Below, piece after piece: positions 40,977 through 54,581 of a DNA stretch of 64,000 nucleotides. The notes beneath the pieces were generated by a model, which was given only the letters and a program-made list of their open reading frames with translations, was not told the origin of the DNA and did not search any database. The translations under genes were made by a program, and so were the position numbers. Numbering within the stretch: position 1 is the stretch's first letter; each line of letters begins with the position of its first letter. This stretch comes from Phymatolithon calcareum (Eukaryota; Rhodophyta; Florideophyceae; Hapalidiales). Location: positions 992,001 to 1,056,000 of the forward strand of contig OZ345371.1 in assembly GCA_977006965.1 (NCBI GenBank), in the 5' to 3' direction.

Positions 40977-43900
40977 TGCGGTGCGTAGCGTCTTGCGAAA
41001 TCTGATTTCAGAAGACGAGCTTGAATTTCTGCCGTTGGTTTGGGAACCCTCGAATTGAAGCGGCAGCAAGTGTGGAAGGTACTGTACACAGTACCACTCG
41101 AAACAAATGCACGTCTGGAAGAGGTTAGTGCAGGCAATGCAACAATGCAGCTAAATTAGCATTCTATGAACCGGGGCATATCATACCGGACATGGAATGA
41201 ACTTTTCCGATCTGCTCAGAATTGTTCGAATACCTCCGGCACATTGACGCTGCAATGCAGACTTGAGGCTAACGGGTGTCAAAACACTTACACTTCTCAA
41301 GTTGCGCACAATGATGCACCAAGCCAAGATGCTCTCCGGACTCTGTATTCGCCACAAAGCGCCCGTTTGCAAGTAGCTGTTCCGAAAAGCGAAGTAACTC
41401 CGTCACTGTCGCCCTGATTCCGCCTCGCCGAAATAGCACCGGAGTTATCGTATCCGCCCAAGTCGCCGGAGCTGCGCGGCGATACGTCGGATTCCGCCTT
41501 CGTCCATCGTAATGCCGTGGCGAAACGCCGGGTTCCGACTTAGTCCGTGAACGCACCTCGTGAAAGCCCACATGTAGGCCTGAAATCTGTGCGCGATTTA
41601 GACCTACACGCGCTCAGTCGGCCATTCTGCCTCAGAAGCTCCTCGGCTCACATGCAGCACTTCCCAAGGCTAAAATGAAGCCGCTATGCGTGCGTCAACG
41701 AAGACCCAACTGTTAGTCGCTCTGCGTTTAAGTTCGCCCGACGTGAGCAAGCCAAGACCTTAAGAGGCATGCGTATGAATCAGTCTGTAAGGCCCTTCCG
41801 TCTCCTTCGAGCGATCTCAGATTCCACTAAACACCACCGTGCGGAGAAGTCATCACTTATGCCTGCAGCGCTCAGTTGTCCTACAAGTCAATTTTTCGGG
41901 ACACAGGCGCGGATTTCAGAGGTCGCGCGCTACCGACTCGTACCCGCAACGATCGCGGCATATAAATTGCGAACTCCGGGCCGCACGGTACTGTGGACGT
42001 TTAACTGAATATCCTGTGCATGCCCACAGTTCGAGAGATGTACTAGTCGCGATAGCGTCTGCAACTGCGCCAAACGCTGCCATCATCGCTTCTGAATCAT
42101 CTGATTTATTTGTGAATCATGAGAGAAAATGCGAAAATGTGCCCCCGTGTTTTTACGCCGGTCTCTAACTCATTTTCTTCGTTGACACCCGATGCCTTGC
42201 CAAATGTGCTATCCAGGCCGAAGAATCGTCCACAATTGGCAATCGAGGACGCGAGAAAAGGTCACACTCTCTCTATCACAAAAGCCAACATCGTATTTAT
42301 TGATGTCGCAGCTGTGTCCAGCAGCGAGGCTGCCATCAGCGGTTGTGAATCATGTTGCAAGTGAGCACCTGGTGCAAGTCTGGCAGAGCAAATTTTCGGA
42401 CCAGAAGCCGTCCGTCCCGGCGAACAAGATGCGGGGGGAAACTTCACGTATCAAACCGACAAATAAGAAGGGCATTTGAAAGCAGAGAGGGATTCAGAAA
42501 GACGCATTTGTCACTATTCCGGATTGACGAAATTGCTCGATGTAAGGAGACGAGGGCGATTCGACAGGATGAATTAGGTGCAAGAACGCGAAATCTGTTG
42601 TTTGCCGACGTGGCCAAGACTGAAAAATCTCGTAGATTGTATACCGGACGGGAAAGCGCTGAGCCCGGCGGCTGATGAAGAGTACCGTCGGAACAGCATC
42701 GCTATAATTTCACAAACAAATAGAAAGGAGCACGAGCGACCTAGCATGTATGGAGGTTGCCCTGAATCATTGTGGTCGGAAAAAGGTTCATCGTGCCTTG
42801 CGAATACAGCGTTTTTGTATTCTGCGGTGGCACCGCCGTGCGCGTTGAAGAGTCGCTTTGGCAAGATGCAGTGTCATCGTTACCGCACCGTCAATTTGTA
42901 AGCGGGTATTACCGTCGCTCGGCATTATCGCTGTGCGAGCGAAAATGCTCTTGAAGCGAAACAGTTGCAGCGATGCCGGATAAGCGGTGCTTGACCAAAA
43001 GAAGCGATGTGAAATTATTGCTGGTTGCGACGGTATTGATGTGATGCTTTAACTTCCTATGGCGGCAAACATTGTAGTTCCTAAATCGTTTTTGTGCGAA
43101 CCAATTAAGCGCGTCGACGCCCGCCCGTAACCGTCAATCGCGCAAGTCTTCTAACGCGGTTGTGCGTAGAGGGAAGATTTATTGGGAAAGCTGTGGGACT
43201 TGTGGCCCGGCGACTGGAGGGCGGTTGCGCTAGGCTTTGACAACATTTGCAGATGTTTGTTCGTGAATCCACACGTTACCCTGGCATCTTTGACTCTAGA
43301 AAGAAAGCACTGCGGTACAAATTCGGGGAACGAGGACATTGTTTTTTTGGAAGAATGGGGCGGTCAGGAAATCGCAAGAGCGACACATGAAGACAATGGT
43401 TGAGCCTAACCCGCGCAGTTTGCTCTCGTTTGGCACCGACGCCGTGAGAAGACTCCAATGGCTCGTCAAATTCTTACGCTGGGTGACAACGTTTTTTCGC
43501 CGTCAGCACCGAACTAAGACTTCAATTTTCGGTAGTGTCAAATCGCGCCCAGCGGGGCATCTGAGCTTTTCGAGGGCACAGAGACATATTTTGTACACAA
43601 TCGAGTAAAAGAAATGTGGTCGATTTCCTCATGCGCCATGCTCTATGGCGAGTATCGACGTCTACTATTCCTAGAGTTTCTACGTGTGTAGGACTCACCG
43701 CGGCTTCTCGACGCGGTCCAGACAAAACGTTCAGAACGACCGTCACTGCCTTCACTCGCGCAACGTAAACGAGCCTAACTATGTCTTTTACCCTTGTCTT
43801 GACAACCAAAGCTTTCTTCAAAACGGGAGGCCAACCGTCTCTAGTCTTTCGCCGTCCGTCTGCCATAATACAAACAAATGTTCACCCGTCAAATACCCAA

Positions 43901-45259
43901 CTCGATATGCGAGCGAACTGTATCCTGATAAAAATCGTGGTTCCAGAAACGTCCACGACGTCTGTTATGGATATGGCCAGGGTGGTCACCGCTGGTATTG
44001 TTCAAGATCATGTGTTGCGGCCAGATGATTTACCGAAACAGACCATGGTCACATGCCTTGTATGCCGCGCCGCCTGTCGCGCTAGAGATGCAACTGTTAA
44101 CGTCAGATCCAGCATTCGACAGAGGGTCAACTCATAGAGTTTTGGAAATGCCCGGTACACTTGATTGTCTTTGCTCATCAGTGCGAGCATAACAGCCTTG
44201 TTATTAACAATGCTGATGCTCCGCATTAACGTCGCAATATAAATTGACATGAGGTTCCTATCGACCGCGAACGGCATGGCGGTCATGTGGCTTTGTACAA
44301 ATGGTAAGAAGGCTGGATATTACTGAGATTGGTACCTGCAGGACGAGTTTTCTCGGTCGCTCCTTTGCAGGAAATATGCACTAAGGTCAGTTTAGGCGCA
44401 AACCAATAAAGGCAAAAGTTCGCAACTGCAGCTCGCAACCAAGGAGGATATGTGGAAAACATCTCGAACACGAGCTTGTGTCGGCATGCGAAAAGTGCAC
44501 GAACCGTTTCCTGTGGTTCCAATAAAAATGTTTCAGATGTTCTCTGCCCCGCCCAAGAGTCTTCTTCGCACCGGAAACGATCGCCACAAATTTTTGTCCC
44601 ATGCGCAGGTCGTTTCAGTACACTGCAAGACAAGAGTGACAGAGCCACAGCACTTTGTGTCAGATGGAAGTCCTTAGGTTTCTTCTGCCGTATGCTTCTC
44701 GTTCAGGTGAAGACTGAGTTCGAACGCCAAGGCCATATGCTCATGTCAGATCCTGGGCACATTGCTTGCGAAGTAAGTTCGAAGAGATACCACCATGGCT
44801 TCCCGAAACTCTTTCGCTTGTCAGTACTTCATCTTGTGGTGCACATGACTCCTCGTGACGCTTTACAGAGAGCAGCTACAAATATCACGTTTTCAACAAC
44901 AAGAATAGCTTCAAATGCGAGAGGGGGAAGCGATTACACTCGAACATTGCCGTTGGAATTGATCCATTTCAACATGGTCAACATCCAGTCGGGTGATTTA
45001 TCATGGCACCACTGGAATAGTGCTCGGCCAGAAAGGGATCACCTGGATTTGCTGAGCTGGCTCCTACAATTTTGATTAGACGGTTGTCATCCCTTTATCC
45101 AACTATTGCAATTTGCAAAGGTATTAAATATAAATTTTGATCTCCTGGCATTCGTAGACCCTACCATTTTGGAGTTCGCCACATTGCACTCAGCTATTGT
45201 GTCCGATCTTCACTCAAGAAGTTTGCAAGCGAGGTCAGCTCCCAAAAATTTCCCACGCA
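40977..45259. other. Gene-poor interval with dispersed repeat
   Basis: No ORF with a known domain over 4.3 kb. 43930-44110 is a diverged copy of 31900-32085. A GTACTGTACACAGTACC inverted motif lies at 41081-41097, in the presumed promoter region of the NB-ARC/WD40 gene. The last few hundred bases before 45260 should contain the ABC transporter promoter, but no element was identified. Confidence 0.45.
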
Positions 45260-48200
45260 ATGGATCTGAGCGCTTTCTTCAATCACGTAACATTCTCAGA
45301 ACTCCGGGCAGTTTTCTCGACTGGTGCTGCAAAATCCCTGGATCCTTCAGATCTGCCCCCGCTCCCACAAGAAATGTCCTCCGCTGCCATCTCCCGAATC
45401 GCCTTTCCGCACTGGGATGACCAAACTTCCAAAACTACAACCAAGAAGCCATCTCTCTACTTGACGTTGCTTCAAGTTGCATGGTATCTTCTTGTAGTCT
45501 CTTCTCCGCTCGCTCTCCTCGAAGTCTTTCTCTCTCTCGCAATCCCGCTGGTTCTGCGTGAGCTATTGCTTTGGCTCAACAGCTCATCCAGTTCGTCATT
45601 ATGTATTGGAGCTGCCTATGTACTCCTTCTGTTTTTCTTACGCTTTCTCTCAACGGTCATTGTCGGTCCTCAAGCAATGGTGCTCTGCATGCGTGCAGGA
45701 GTTCGCGTTCAGACGACAGCTATGTTGCTCATTTCCAGAAAGATGTTGCGTCTTCGCACCGGAGTGCGAGGTACCGGGGAGCTGGTTTCTGCGCTCGCGC
45801 TTGATGCGAGTCGCATCGGCCCAGAACTTCTGACGTATGCTCACTTTATATGGGCGGGCCCTCTGCAGATCATTTTGTCCACTGTACTGCTTTTCAAGTT
45901 TATCGGTATGGCTGCTCTGGGTGCACTAGCCAGCATGGTGTTCGCATCTTTTGCATTGTACAGAGTGGTGCTTCGTGAGCAGCGGCTGTACGGGAAGATG
46001 TATGAGCTTTCAGATTCCCGTATGCGTGCGCTATCAGGTGTCATGGACGTGTTGAGACAGGCAAAGATGGGTGCATGGGAAGACGTTCTTTCTCGAGATG
46101 TCCGCATACATCGGGACGGCCAGATAAAGATTCTTCGTGAGGCTTGCCTCATGGAAGCTGTTTCCTACTCGCTGTGGGATATTACACCAGCCGTGACCGG
46201 AGTTACTGCATTCTGGCTGGCGGGAGTCATTCCCGGGTCTCCTGCTCTCACATCGGATATTATCTTTCCTTGCCTTGCGGTTATAGAGGTTATGAAGGTT
46301 CCGCTCGGTCTCATGCCAATTATTTCCGCATTTGCAATGCAGGCTGCTGTGAGCATGGGAAGACTTAGAAAGTTCCTGGATGAAGAGGAATGCCCCGGGC
46401 GAGGCGTGAACGAAGCATTGCTACTAGAAGATTCTGCTGGACGAATTGACGGTGGAACAATCGGATGGCTGAGCAGCACTGGTGGAGGCGATGAAGACGA
46501 GGAAAGCGAGGAAACCAGTTTGATAGATGGAAATCGCATCCCCAAGTATGGGGCGCTTAACGGAAACGAATTGTTGGAAAGTGGATCGGACACTAGAACA
46601 AAGGATGGGTTCACTCCGATTTTGAAGGACGTTCGATTCCGGCTACCAAGGGGAAGCCTTATCATAGTTCGTGGCCCCGTGGGATGCGGAAAGAGTAAGT
46701 CTTGTCAAACTTGCTTATCCCCGCGCACTGACTCTGATCTCAGAACTAACCGTTTTTCTTTTCGGACGCGTAAGGTTCTCTTCTCAGTGCATTTTTGGGA
46801 GAAATGACTTACATTCCGGACAAGCTTTCTCACTCTCGGCGACCCTGTCTCAGTGCATCGTTTGTGGCGTACACAACTCAAATTCCGTGGATTCAAAACG
46901 CTTCTATTCAGGAGAACATTTTGTTCCGTTGTGGATCTAACTCTACTCTTTACACGCCAATTGATGAAGACCGCTATCAGCGAACCGTGAGCGCTTGTGG
47001 GCTCTTACCGGACATTGAAGCTATGCCAGCAGGTGACGCCACTGAAATCGGAGAGCGAGGCACGACGTTGTCTGGGGGGCAGCGGGCTCGTGTTGCACTT
47101 GCTCGCGCCGTTTACGCGAATGCGGAGTGCTACTTTTTGGATGACCCACTGAGTGCATTGGATGCTCATGTCGGGGAGCACGTGTTTTCTTCTGTTTTGG
47201 CAAGGGGAGGAATGCTTGACGGGAAGACGAGAGTGCTTGTCACGCACCGGGAAGACCTCTGCACCAGAGCGGACTGGGTCGTGCAAATGAAAAAAGGGAA
47301 AATTGTCGAAATGTCTCCAGGCTGCAGAATTGCTATGTCACGTGATGCACACAGCGAGGTTGTCGACCATAGTCCAGAGCATGTCGTGTCTGAGAAGAGA
47401 AAGATACTTTCGGAAGGAGTTCTAGTGCAAGAAGAGCACAGGGAAACCGGAAATATTGGATTGCAGGTGTATGGATGGTATCTATCTCTGGCAGGCCTCT
47501 CATACCCAGTCCTGTCTTTAGTCGGAATGGTGGGAATGCATCTTGTTTTCTTGTCAGCAGACGCTTGGCTTGGGCTCTTTACATCGATAACGGAAAGCTA
47601 CATTGCGGCAAATGGGACAGGCTCATCTCTACCGCGAGAAAGTGCACTGTACTTCATTGGGATATACCTGGTCATCTGCTGCGTCGGATCAGGTTTGCAG
47701 CTGATTACAGAAATAATTATCAGCAACGGATTCGTATCTTGCTCGCTTTTGGTACATGACCTATTATTGGAATCTGTTCTCACCGCACCGGTTTCTTGGC
47801 TCGATGAGACTCCAGTGGGACGGATTCTAAGCAGGTTTTCCGGGGATATGATGACCCTTGACGGTGGCTTGCGGGAGCAAATTGCAGCGTTTTCAGATAT
47901 CGGCATTCGCGTCATTGTGACTTATATTGTTATATCGGTCGTGACGCCTGCAATTTTGCTTGCTGCTCCTGTGCTTTGCGCTGTCTATATCCGTATATTG
48001 CGGCATTACGGAAAGACAAAGCGAGATATTGCACGGATCAGATCTACTCGCTGGTCAATTCTGCTTTCAAACTTTTCTGAATTCTGTTCAGGACTGCCAA
48101 TTTTAAGGGCTTTCGGAAAGCAAGAGGAAGTGTTTGAGAAAATATCCAAATCAATTGATGCGTCTACGCAGGCATCTCTTCCAAATGAGCTTGCTATGCA

Positions 48201-49251
48201 GATGCTAAATTCTCAAGTGTCAATGGTATCTTCAGTTGTGGTATTCACGGCAGCAGCAGCAGCTTTCGGAGCTCGAAATGCTCTCAGCCCGGCTTTGGCT
48301 GGACTGTGTTTGACCTGGTCGCTCCGATTGGCGAACCCCTTGCCGTATTTATCCATAGTGTGGGCACAGGCTGACTCGGACATGATAGTTGTTGAGAGAA
48401 TCCATGAGTACATTTACAAGATCCCGAGTGAGAAAGGAAAGCTCCGTGGTGAAATGGATACGTTTCTAAGACAAAATGGTTGGCCGCAATCGGGGAATAT
48501 CGAGTTTAAGAATGTCGAAATGCGATACCGACCATACACTCCCATCGTTCTGCACAAACTCAACCTGAAGATACCGGCTGGAAAACGCATTGGAGTGGTC
48601 GGTCGGACCGGTGCAGGAAAGAGCTCCATTCTGAACGTTCTGCTTCGAATGACTGAGATATGCGGCGGACAAGTTACGATCGACGGTGTCGATATTTCGT
48701 GCGTAGGCATTTCACTCTTGCGGTCATCTATTGCCACAGTACCTCAAGATCCAGGGCTATTCCGAGGGACACTGGAGTCCAATCTTGACCCTCGCGGGGT
48801 TTTCTCGAAAGCCGCTTTGCACAACGCTTTGAGAATGGTTGGAATGAATTATTCGCATTCATTGGATTATGAAGTAAGTCATGCTGGATCGAATCTATCG
48901 GCAGGAGAACGACAGCTCGTTTGCGTTGCCCGTGCGCTTCTGGAAAAGTCTCAAATCGTGGTGCTGGACGAAGCAAGCAGCTATGTGGACCATGAAAGGG
49001 ATATGTATCTGCAAAGAGCACTTCGTGATGGTCTACACGGGAGCACACTGATTATAATTGCGCACCGGATTCGTACAGTTGTGGAATGCGACCTAGTTGT
49101 TGTTATGGACAACGGAAAAGTCGTTGATGGTCCGAAGCCGCCAATCGAAATGCTCAGAGATAGCACAAGTAGGCTCTATGGCCTTGCTATGGAGATGGGG
49201 GATTCCGCTTTACAAGAGCTGCAGACTGCTGCAGAGAGGTTGAAATTGTAA
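45260..49251 (+). CDS. ABC transporter of subfamily C (MRP-like), two exons
   Basis: Joined exons 45260-46694 and 46775-49251 give 1303 codons. Layout is TMD1-NBD1-TMD2-NBD2, the short ABCC form without TMD0. TMD1 begins near residue 75 (SLYLTLLQVAWYLLVV). NBD1 has Walker A GPVGCGKS (472-479), TLSGGQRARVALARAV (signature at 577-581) and FLDDPLSALD. NBD2 has GVVGRTGAGKSS (Walker A at 1088-1095), LSAGERQ (1186-1192) and IVVLDEASSYVD. A Glu/Asp-rich insert (GGGDEDEESEE) precedes NBD1. In NBD1 the residue after Walker B is Asp instead of the catalytic Glu, a common ABCC asymmetry; NBD2 has Glu. Such proteins export organic anions, glutathione conjugates or drugs. The substrate here is unknown. 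The longest frame opens upstream at a non-ATG codon, so the first ATG, 45260, was used. Confidence 0.92.
46695..46774 (+). other. 80-bp intron splitting the Walker A serine codon
   Basis: The donor GTAAGT follows the first base of the Ser codon of GPVGCGKS, and the acceptor TAAG precedes GT TCT CTT CTC. Splicing restores KSSLLSAFLGEM, the expected sequence after an ABCC P-loop. Without splicing the frame stops shortly after the P-loop. The intron is phase 1. Confidence 0.9.
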
Positions 49252-52200
49252 TACCCAAGCACGTAAGGATATCAAGTTTTTTTTGAATTTGGAATTTATT
49301 AAACGCCCTCAGTAACACTCAAGAGACTGCAAGGGAGATGCTTTTCAGCAGCTACGTTGTAGCTTCGATCATCTATTCAAATACTTGTAACCCGGGTTAA
49401 CGTCGTAGCCCTAGCTGCAAAAACCCTCTCCCGTAAAAAGGGCGGAGGGAAAAGCTTGGGGCCCACTGATCAGATTTCCTCAATTGACTAAGGGTATCAA
49501 GTGCTAGATTATGTTGAATTTTAATAAAACCCGCTGATGCTTTTTGTGAGCGCACTTTTTTTTGCAACTTTTTTTTTTTTGAGCAAAGTTTATTTAAAAG
49601 CCCCACAGACTTCCGAGGATATGGGCAGGGCTTCCTCAGTTGCTACCTACCTTTTTTTGCAACTGTTTAGTTGTTTATGTGAAAGCCCTCATTAACGCTC
49701 CTAAGACTTTACGAGAGCAGCTTTTCGTAATGTTCATTCTAGTTTATTGCCTGGTCCCTAATACAGGGACTCGTCGTTCTCCATATTGTCAATTATGGTA
49801 ACGCTGTAGAGTAGTATGGAGTCTAATGCCTTTTCCGTTCTTAACCCCCACTTGGTACTACGTTCCGTGGATGTACAATGCAACTCGCTTGGACACATTG
49901 TTAGAACGAACGAGAGGCGCGTGGTCCGCCTGTTACTGCTTCAATGCGTCAGACCAAGGCCAGAATCAATCTTTGACGATGTTCCAGTCCTAGACGTGCA
50001 AGCCGCAGGTCAGGTCACTAAGGATACGAGTCATCGGTGTATCCAAGCTCCGTCAACCCGGACAAGTTATTAGACGTCAAGCACGGTGTGTCCCGACACA
50101 GTCTAGAAAGCAGGTTCAGGATCAATGCGAAATAAAAAAACTCTTTCACAGAGAGCGGAACAAACGCTATCAAAACGAACAGCAATACGCAGAGATCACA
50201 TCGAATAAACCTCTGCGACGCAAGAAACAGAGTGGGAGAAAAGAGACTTTTATAGCTATCAATATCTCAGAAATGGAATTTTTATCGATCGATAGTGAGC
50301 AAATGATTACCTTAGCCCCTCTGAGTGCAGAATAGGAAGCACGGGGGCGCGCCCTGCAAAAAGTTACAGTTTTCGTCATGGGAAATGTCTGAATTGGTGG
50401 CGCTACCGAGGTAGGGCGAATAGTGCGTTAGGTCCAGGTACTCTTGGTATTGGTGTGGCATATTGCAGCAGCAACTGGCGGACCAGGCGATCCTCCTCCA
50501 TTCTCAGGACGCGTCGAAGACAAATCCATGTCAGGAACCAGGTAGCACCACGCCGATGGAGGAGATCCGAACCTAGTCAGCTATTTTTTCGATATCATCA
50601 TATCTTTCTTTATTGCAGAAGGTGTTAACTTAACGCCAAAACTTACCCTAGTGCAAGTTCTCATTGTTCAAAAATGGACTATCTCTACGGGTGTCTCCCT
50701 GCTCGGATATTCCACCTTTTTGTCATGTACTCTTCCGATGAATTGCGGTCGAGAGGCAGTCCGACCAGAACAGCGTATAATTCGGTGCTCCACAGTCTCC
50801 TTGACGCCATAAGGGCGCACCTTGCGCACTGGGTCGCAGATTAGCGGTTCATCCTCGCGCTGTCCATGGTGAAAGCATACCACAATCGGAGTGCAATTCA
50901 ATAGGAGCTGGTGGAGAAACACCTCGGCACCTCGACTGCACCTGACGAGATGAGTTGCTTTTTCACTCTTTCAGTTCGGTTCGCAGCTGCGAAGTTCGTC
51001 CCACAGAAGCACGAGCGTAGTCAGTTCAGACATATCCGAGTTAGAGGAGGGCAAGTACGAGATAGCGCCCACCATTTCCAGCAGATTTCCCTCCTGTGTG
51101 GGCAAGTAACCGGCGAGAATGAGGATGGACCCTGCTTGTACTATAGTGGGCTACAACTGATGGTTGCAGAACCACGTATATACTGCACGCAAGCCTGGAA
51201 GTCGATTGCTTTGTCCCGGTGCTCGAAGTAGAGCCGGGTGCCTGCCTCTCAGCAGGGGGGGGGGTAATTTCTCAGAAACTTGCAATGAAAGGTAGTTTCA
51301 ATCCTGGTTTGGCTCGGTTGGCACATTAATGCTCTAGTAGGAAGAGAAAATACGAACCAACCGCTGCAACAGCTCTTCTTAATTCAACTGCATATCCTTT
51401 TGTAACCCCTCGCGATTTACACGCAATGGAATCGCAGCAGTGGAGTCCTTGGATATTGCTCGGACTCTGCGACCCGAAAAGGAAATTACATGTTACCGAG
51501 CGCGGTATCTATTTCACGGGTTTAGATTTGAACGTGCAGTAGCATTAGGTTACATAGCACTTGGCAATCCATGCAAGTTGCATGTACTGCCGTCTATGTC
51601 CTGCTGGGCGACATACACGTAATTAGTCGGGTAGCCAAAAGGGTATAAATACCAAGGCAGAGTGCCCGCGTAGAGAAATAAAAGGTACCAGTTTATCAAT
51701 AAGGAGATGGTCCCTAAGGTAGAGCACAAGATTTGTTTACACTTTGTCCCTAAGAAAAACGGATTGGTTTGCACTGTGAAGAAGGGGATCTCATGACCTA
51801 GCAGCTGTAATCAAGAGGAGCATTCATGGAACGCGCGCAGCTCCGAACAATAGGAAAGATACAATGGGCTGCGAATTCCACAAGAGTTAACTTTTCCGAA
51901 AGGTTGGGAAAAGTCCAGCTTAATTCGGAAAAATTAGGCTTTGGTGAAGCGAGAGGTTTCACCTCAGTTATCATAGGTAGCAGTGGTGCACGCAGGCACC
52001 AGACAAGAGTCGGCGAAGGCACGGAGCGACAGAGCCGAGGGCTTTACAGCGACTTCATTTTCCTTTTTTTATCCCACCCACCGCACCTTAGGGTTGACAT
52101 AGAGGGCTCCTGTATCTCAGTGAGCTGGCATCGTTTTCAGGCTGCACTCCGATTGAGCAAGCTGAGCCCATTTCCATTGACCAAACGACTCCCAAGAGTT

Positions 52201-52878
52201 TACTTGGTTTGCTCGTAGGTCGAAGCTAGGGATTCACTGCTCTGAAGTGACGAGCACAACCTTGAGTGTCTCCACAATACCGCGGTTTCCGTGGGTCAGG
52301 GTGGAACCTTCTGCTAAAATTGATTTGCTAGAAAAATCGACTCCGAAGCTGTCATTGCAATTAAACGCAAGTCAATTAGACACCAATTACGCGAAACGCG
52401 AATCAATTATCGCATGTCCATCTAGACACGTGGAAAACTAGTCAATCATGATTGCAATTATTCAGAGGCATTACATATAATTTTATTTATTTTTAAAAAA
52501 ATAAATAATGCCACTGCAATCAACTCATAATTGCAATTAATTGCCATGGCACATTGAGCATGCATCTTGGCAGGGAATATTTAGTCAAGCTCTGCCAACC
52601 CAAGACTTATACCGAGAAGACACTTTCTTGTGCTGTTTCTAACGATATCCAACTGGTACCAGATTGTCGAGCTGGCAAATCAATGTCGATGTCTTGGTCT
52701 TCGACTTATCCCCCTTTGTATTCTGTCATTCTTCTGTTCAAGTCCGTTCCAGACAGATTTCAGTATCCGAGCGTCTTGTGAAGCCAGGTGATCAGCCACT
52801 CCGGATTCTTCTCAATTCAAAGTAGTGCACCTAGCAGCTCCCTAAATTGCACCTTGACGATTCTTTTTCAGGGCTAAT
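49252..52878. other. Gene-poor interval with short dispersed repeats
   Basis: No gene recognised over 3.6 kb. The segment 49301-49350 (GCCCTCAGTAACACTC...) recurs at 49685-49730 and 59788-59830. The segment 49595-49655 recurs inverted at 55005-55060 with about nine in ten bases shared. An imperfect AT-rich inverted repeat lies around 52450-52550. A minus-strand frame at 50668-50922 has KETVEHRIIRC, which weakly recalls the Cys/His tail of LINE proteins. Confidence 0.4.
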
Positions 52879-53186
52879 GTCTATTTGACGGACGCCCTCA
52901 ATTGAGGGGCGATTTGAAAGCTCGAAAAAAATCCATAAAGCAAATTCGAAACAGATCGCTCACGCCATATTCGTAAAGCCTGACTTATCATCTGTACGAG
53001 GAGTATTCACACTACTACCTTAAATTTGCTTCGTTCGGCGCTAGCAACGAAAATATGTTGGTCACTCCGAAGTACCAGACCTGCCGTTCCAGGAGAACAA
53101 CAGCGGCCGCGCGCGGTCGTTACATCAGTAAACACCAAGACAGCATCGGTAACAGGTCTCGAAGAGTACTCTGGACTATATGGAGT
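52879..53186 (+). repeat. Left arm of 308-bp inverted repeat
   Basis: Reverse-complement match to 54274-54581. Outer edge TGTCTATTT, inner edge CTATATGGAGT. Contains the palindrome CCTCAATTGAGG near its outer end. Confidence 0.88.
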
Positions 53187-54273
53187 TAGCACTCACCAAG
53201 TATGAATCCACACATGAAATGCGCCTATACCGGCATACGCGGCCATAAGACAGCACAGAAATGCCATTCCGTGGGCCATCTTGCCTTCAAAATCTCTTTG
53301 ACACAGTGTGCTTTCTGTGGTCATTCGTGGGATCGACATAATCTTGACCGAGCGACCAGCAGTACTGTGCAGAGTACATGTCGCCTAATTCACTTGATTG
53401 CACTCTGAATGAAATCAACCGGAGGTATTCGGCCACCGATATCCCTGTTTTGGAAGAAGAAGGGCCAGGGAGATACTTCTTCGGCCTGGAAGACTTCCAG
53501 AAAGCGCTCTTAGCGACGAACTCAACTCTTGCCATGAGGACGAGTATTTCGAAAAACTTAATAGGCTCTGTCACTGTAGTCTCTTTTCGCCCCTTTCTTC
53601 TCAGCTTAGCGGACGTCCAAGCAGAAAGTTTACACAGGTAACTTGGGGAAACATCGTCACCGCGCAATCGTACTTCGAATGAAGTCCAATACCAAAATTC
53701 TCGGATAAGAAGTCACCGTTTAGAGTGCAAAGTTTCCACAACTGAGAGTAAAATCGTCTCTAAAACGGACATAGAACTTTCCGCTTGTACCTTGGTAGCC
53801 AATGAGCGCTAGTATACGGCTCGCAGTCGGGCGTGATGACATGAAATTCCAGGTGCGATGTTTGGTCCCAAGGGCCCTGTAAGACTTAGGCGAGAGAGCT
53901 CGGAAGAGGGCGATTAGAGCTTCTGAAGGTTGTATCAAAGCTTATGTGCCCTTCTGAGGAGCATTTGATCGCGACTGTAGACGATGAACAGGCGTTTCGC
54001 GATGAAGATTGGCAAGTATGAACACTGTAAGCAGGCCTGGGCGGTACCGTGCTTTTGCCGTTGTTGGCTCGGTTTAAGCTGCTGAGCGTCTGGAATGTCA
54101 TCGTCTGCGTTCCCTGCCTTGATTTTGACAATATTAACTGTCTTAATCTTGGTCTTCTTCAAAGGATAACGAATCAGAACCCATTTCACACAATGGTACA
54201 TGCTCGCGCGACCGTTGATTTTTCCCCGAGTGCATTCTGAACCATATTACTCACTTTTTTTGACTTCGAAATG

Positions 54274-54581
54274 ACTCCGTATAGTCTGGAGCACTCTGCG
54301 AGACCGCTTACAGATGCTGCCTTGGTGTGTACTGATGTACCGACCGCGCGAGGCCGGTATTTTTCTCCTGGAATGGCAGGTCTGGTACTTCGGAGTGACC
54401 AACATATTTTCGTTTCTAGCGCCGAACGAAGCAAATTTAAGGTAGTAGTATGAATACTCCTCGGACAGAAGATGAGCCAGGCTTTACGAATATGGCGTGA
54501 GCGATCTGTTTCGAATTTGCTTTATGGATTTTTTCGAGCTTTCAAATCGCCCCTCAATTGAGGGGGTTCGTAAAATAGACA
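54274..54581 (-). repeat. Right arm of 308-bp inverted repeat
   Basis: Reverse-complement match to 52879-53186. Homologous sequence also flanks the N-terminal end of piggyBac copy 1 (about 26600-26890, ending CTCAATTGAGAGGG), so this arm represents the original element. Confidence 0.88.

Larger units (their letters stand above)
52879..54581 (-). mobile_element. PiggyBac copy 2, folded into a long inverted repeat
   Basis: The 308 bp at 52879-53186 are an inverted copy of 54274-54581, with roughly nine in ten bases identical. Between them 1087 bp carry a decayed piggyBac gene on the minus strand. KFFEILVLMARVEFVAK and KKYLPGPSSSKT (53287-53667) match copy 1 at about 25.8 kb, and CKWVLIRYPLKKTKIKTVNI (54130-54201) matches its N-terminal part. 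The transposase core ends abruptly after NDHRKHTVS, before the first catalytic Asp. The right arm is the original 5' part; the left arm is the inverted duplicate. Transcription across it would give a long double-stranded RNA hairpin. Confidence 0.8.

Noticed and set aside
40977-41097. Longer NB-ARC/WD40 N terminus
   Set aside because: The 31 upstream codons contain no ATG.
50668-50922. LINE C-terminal Cys/His motif (KETVEHRIIRC)
   Set aside because: Only a few residues match and the Cys pair is spaced wrongly; not enough for a feature.
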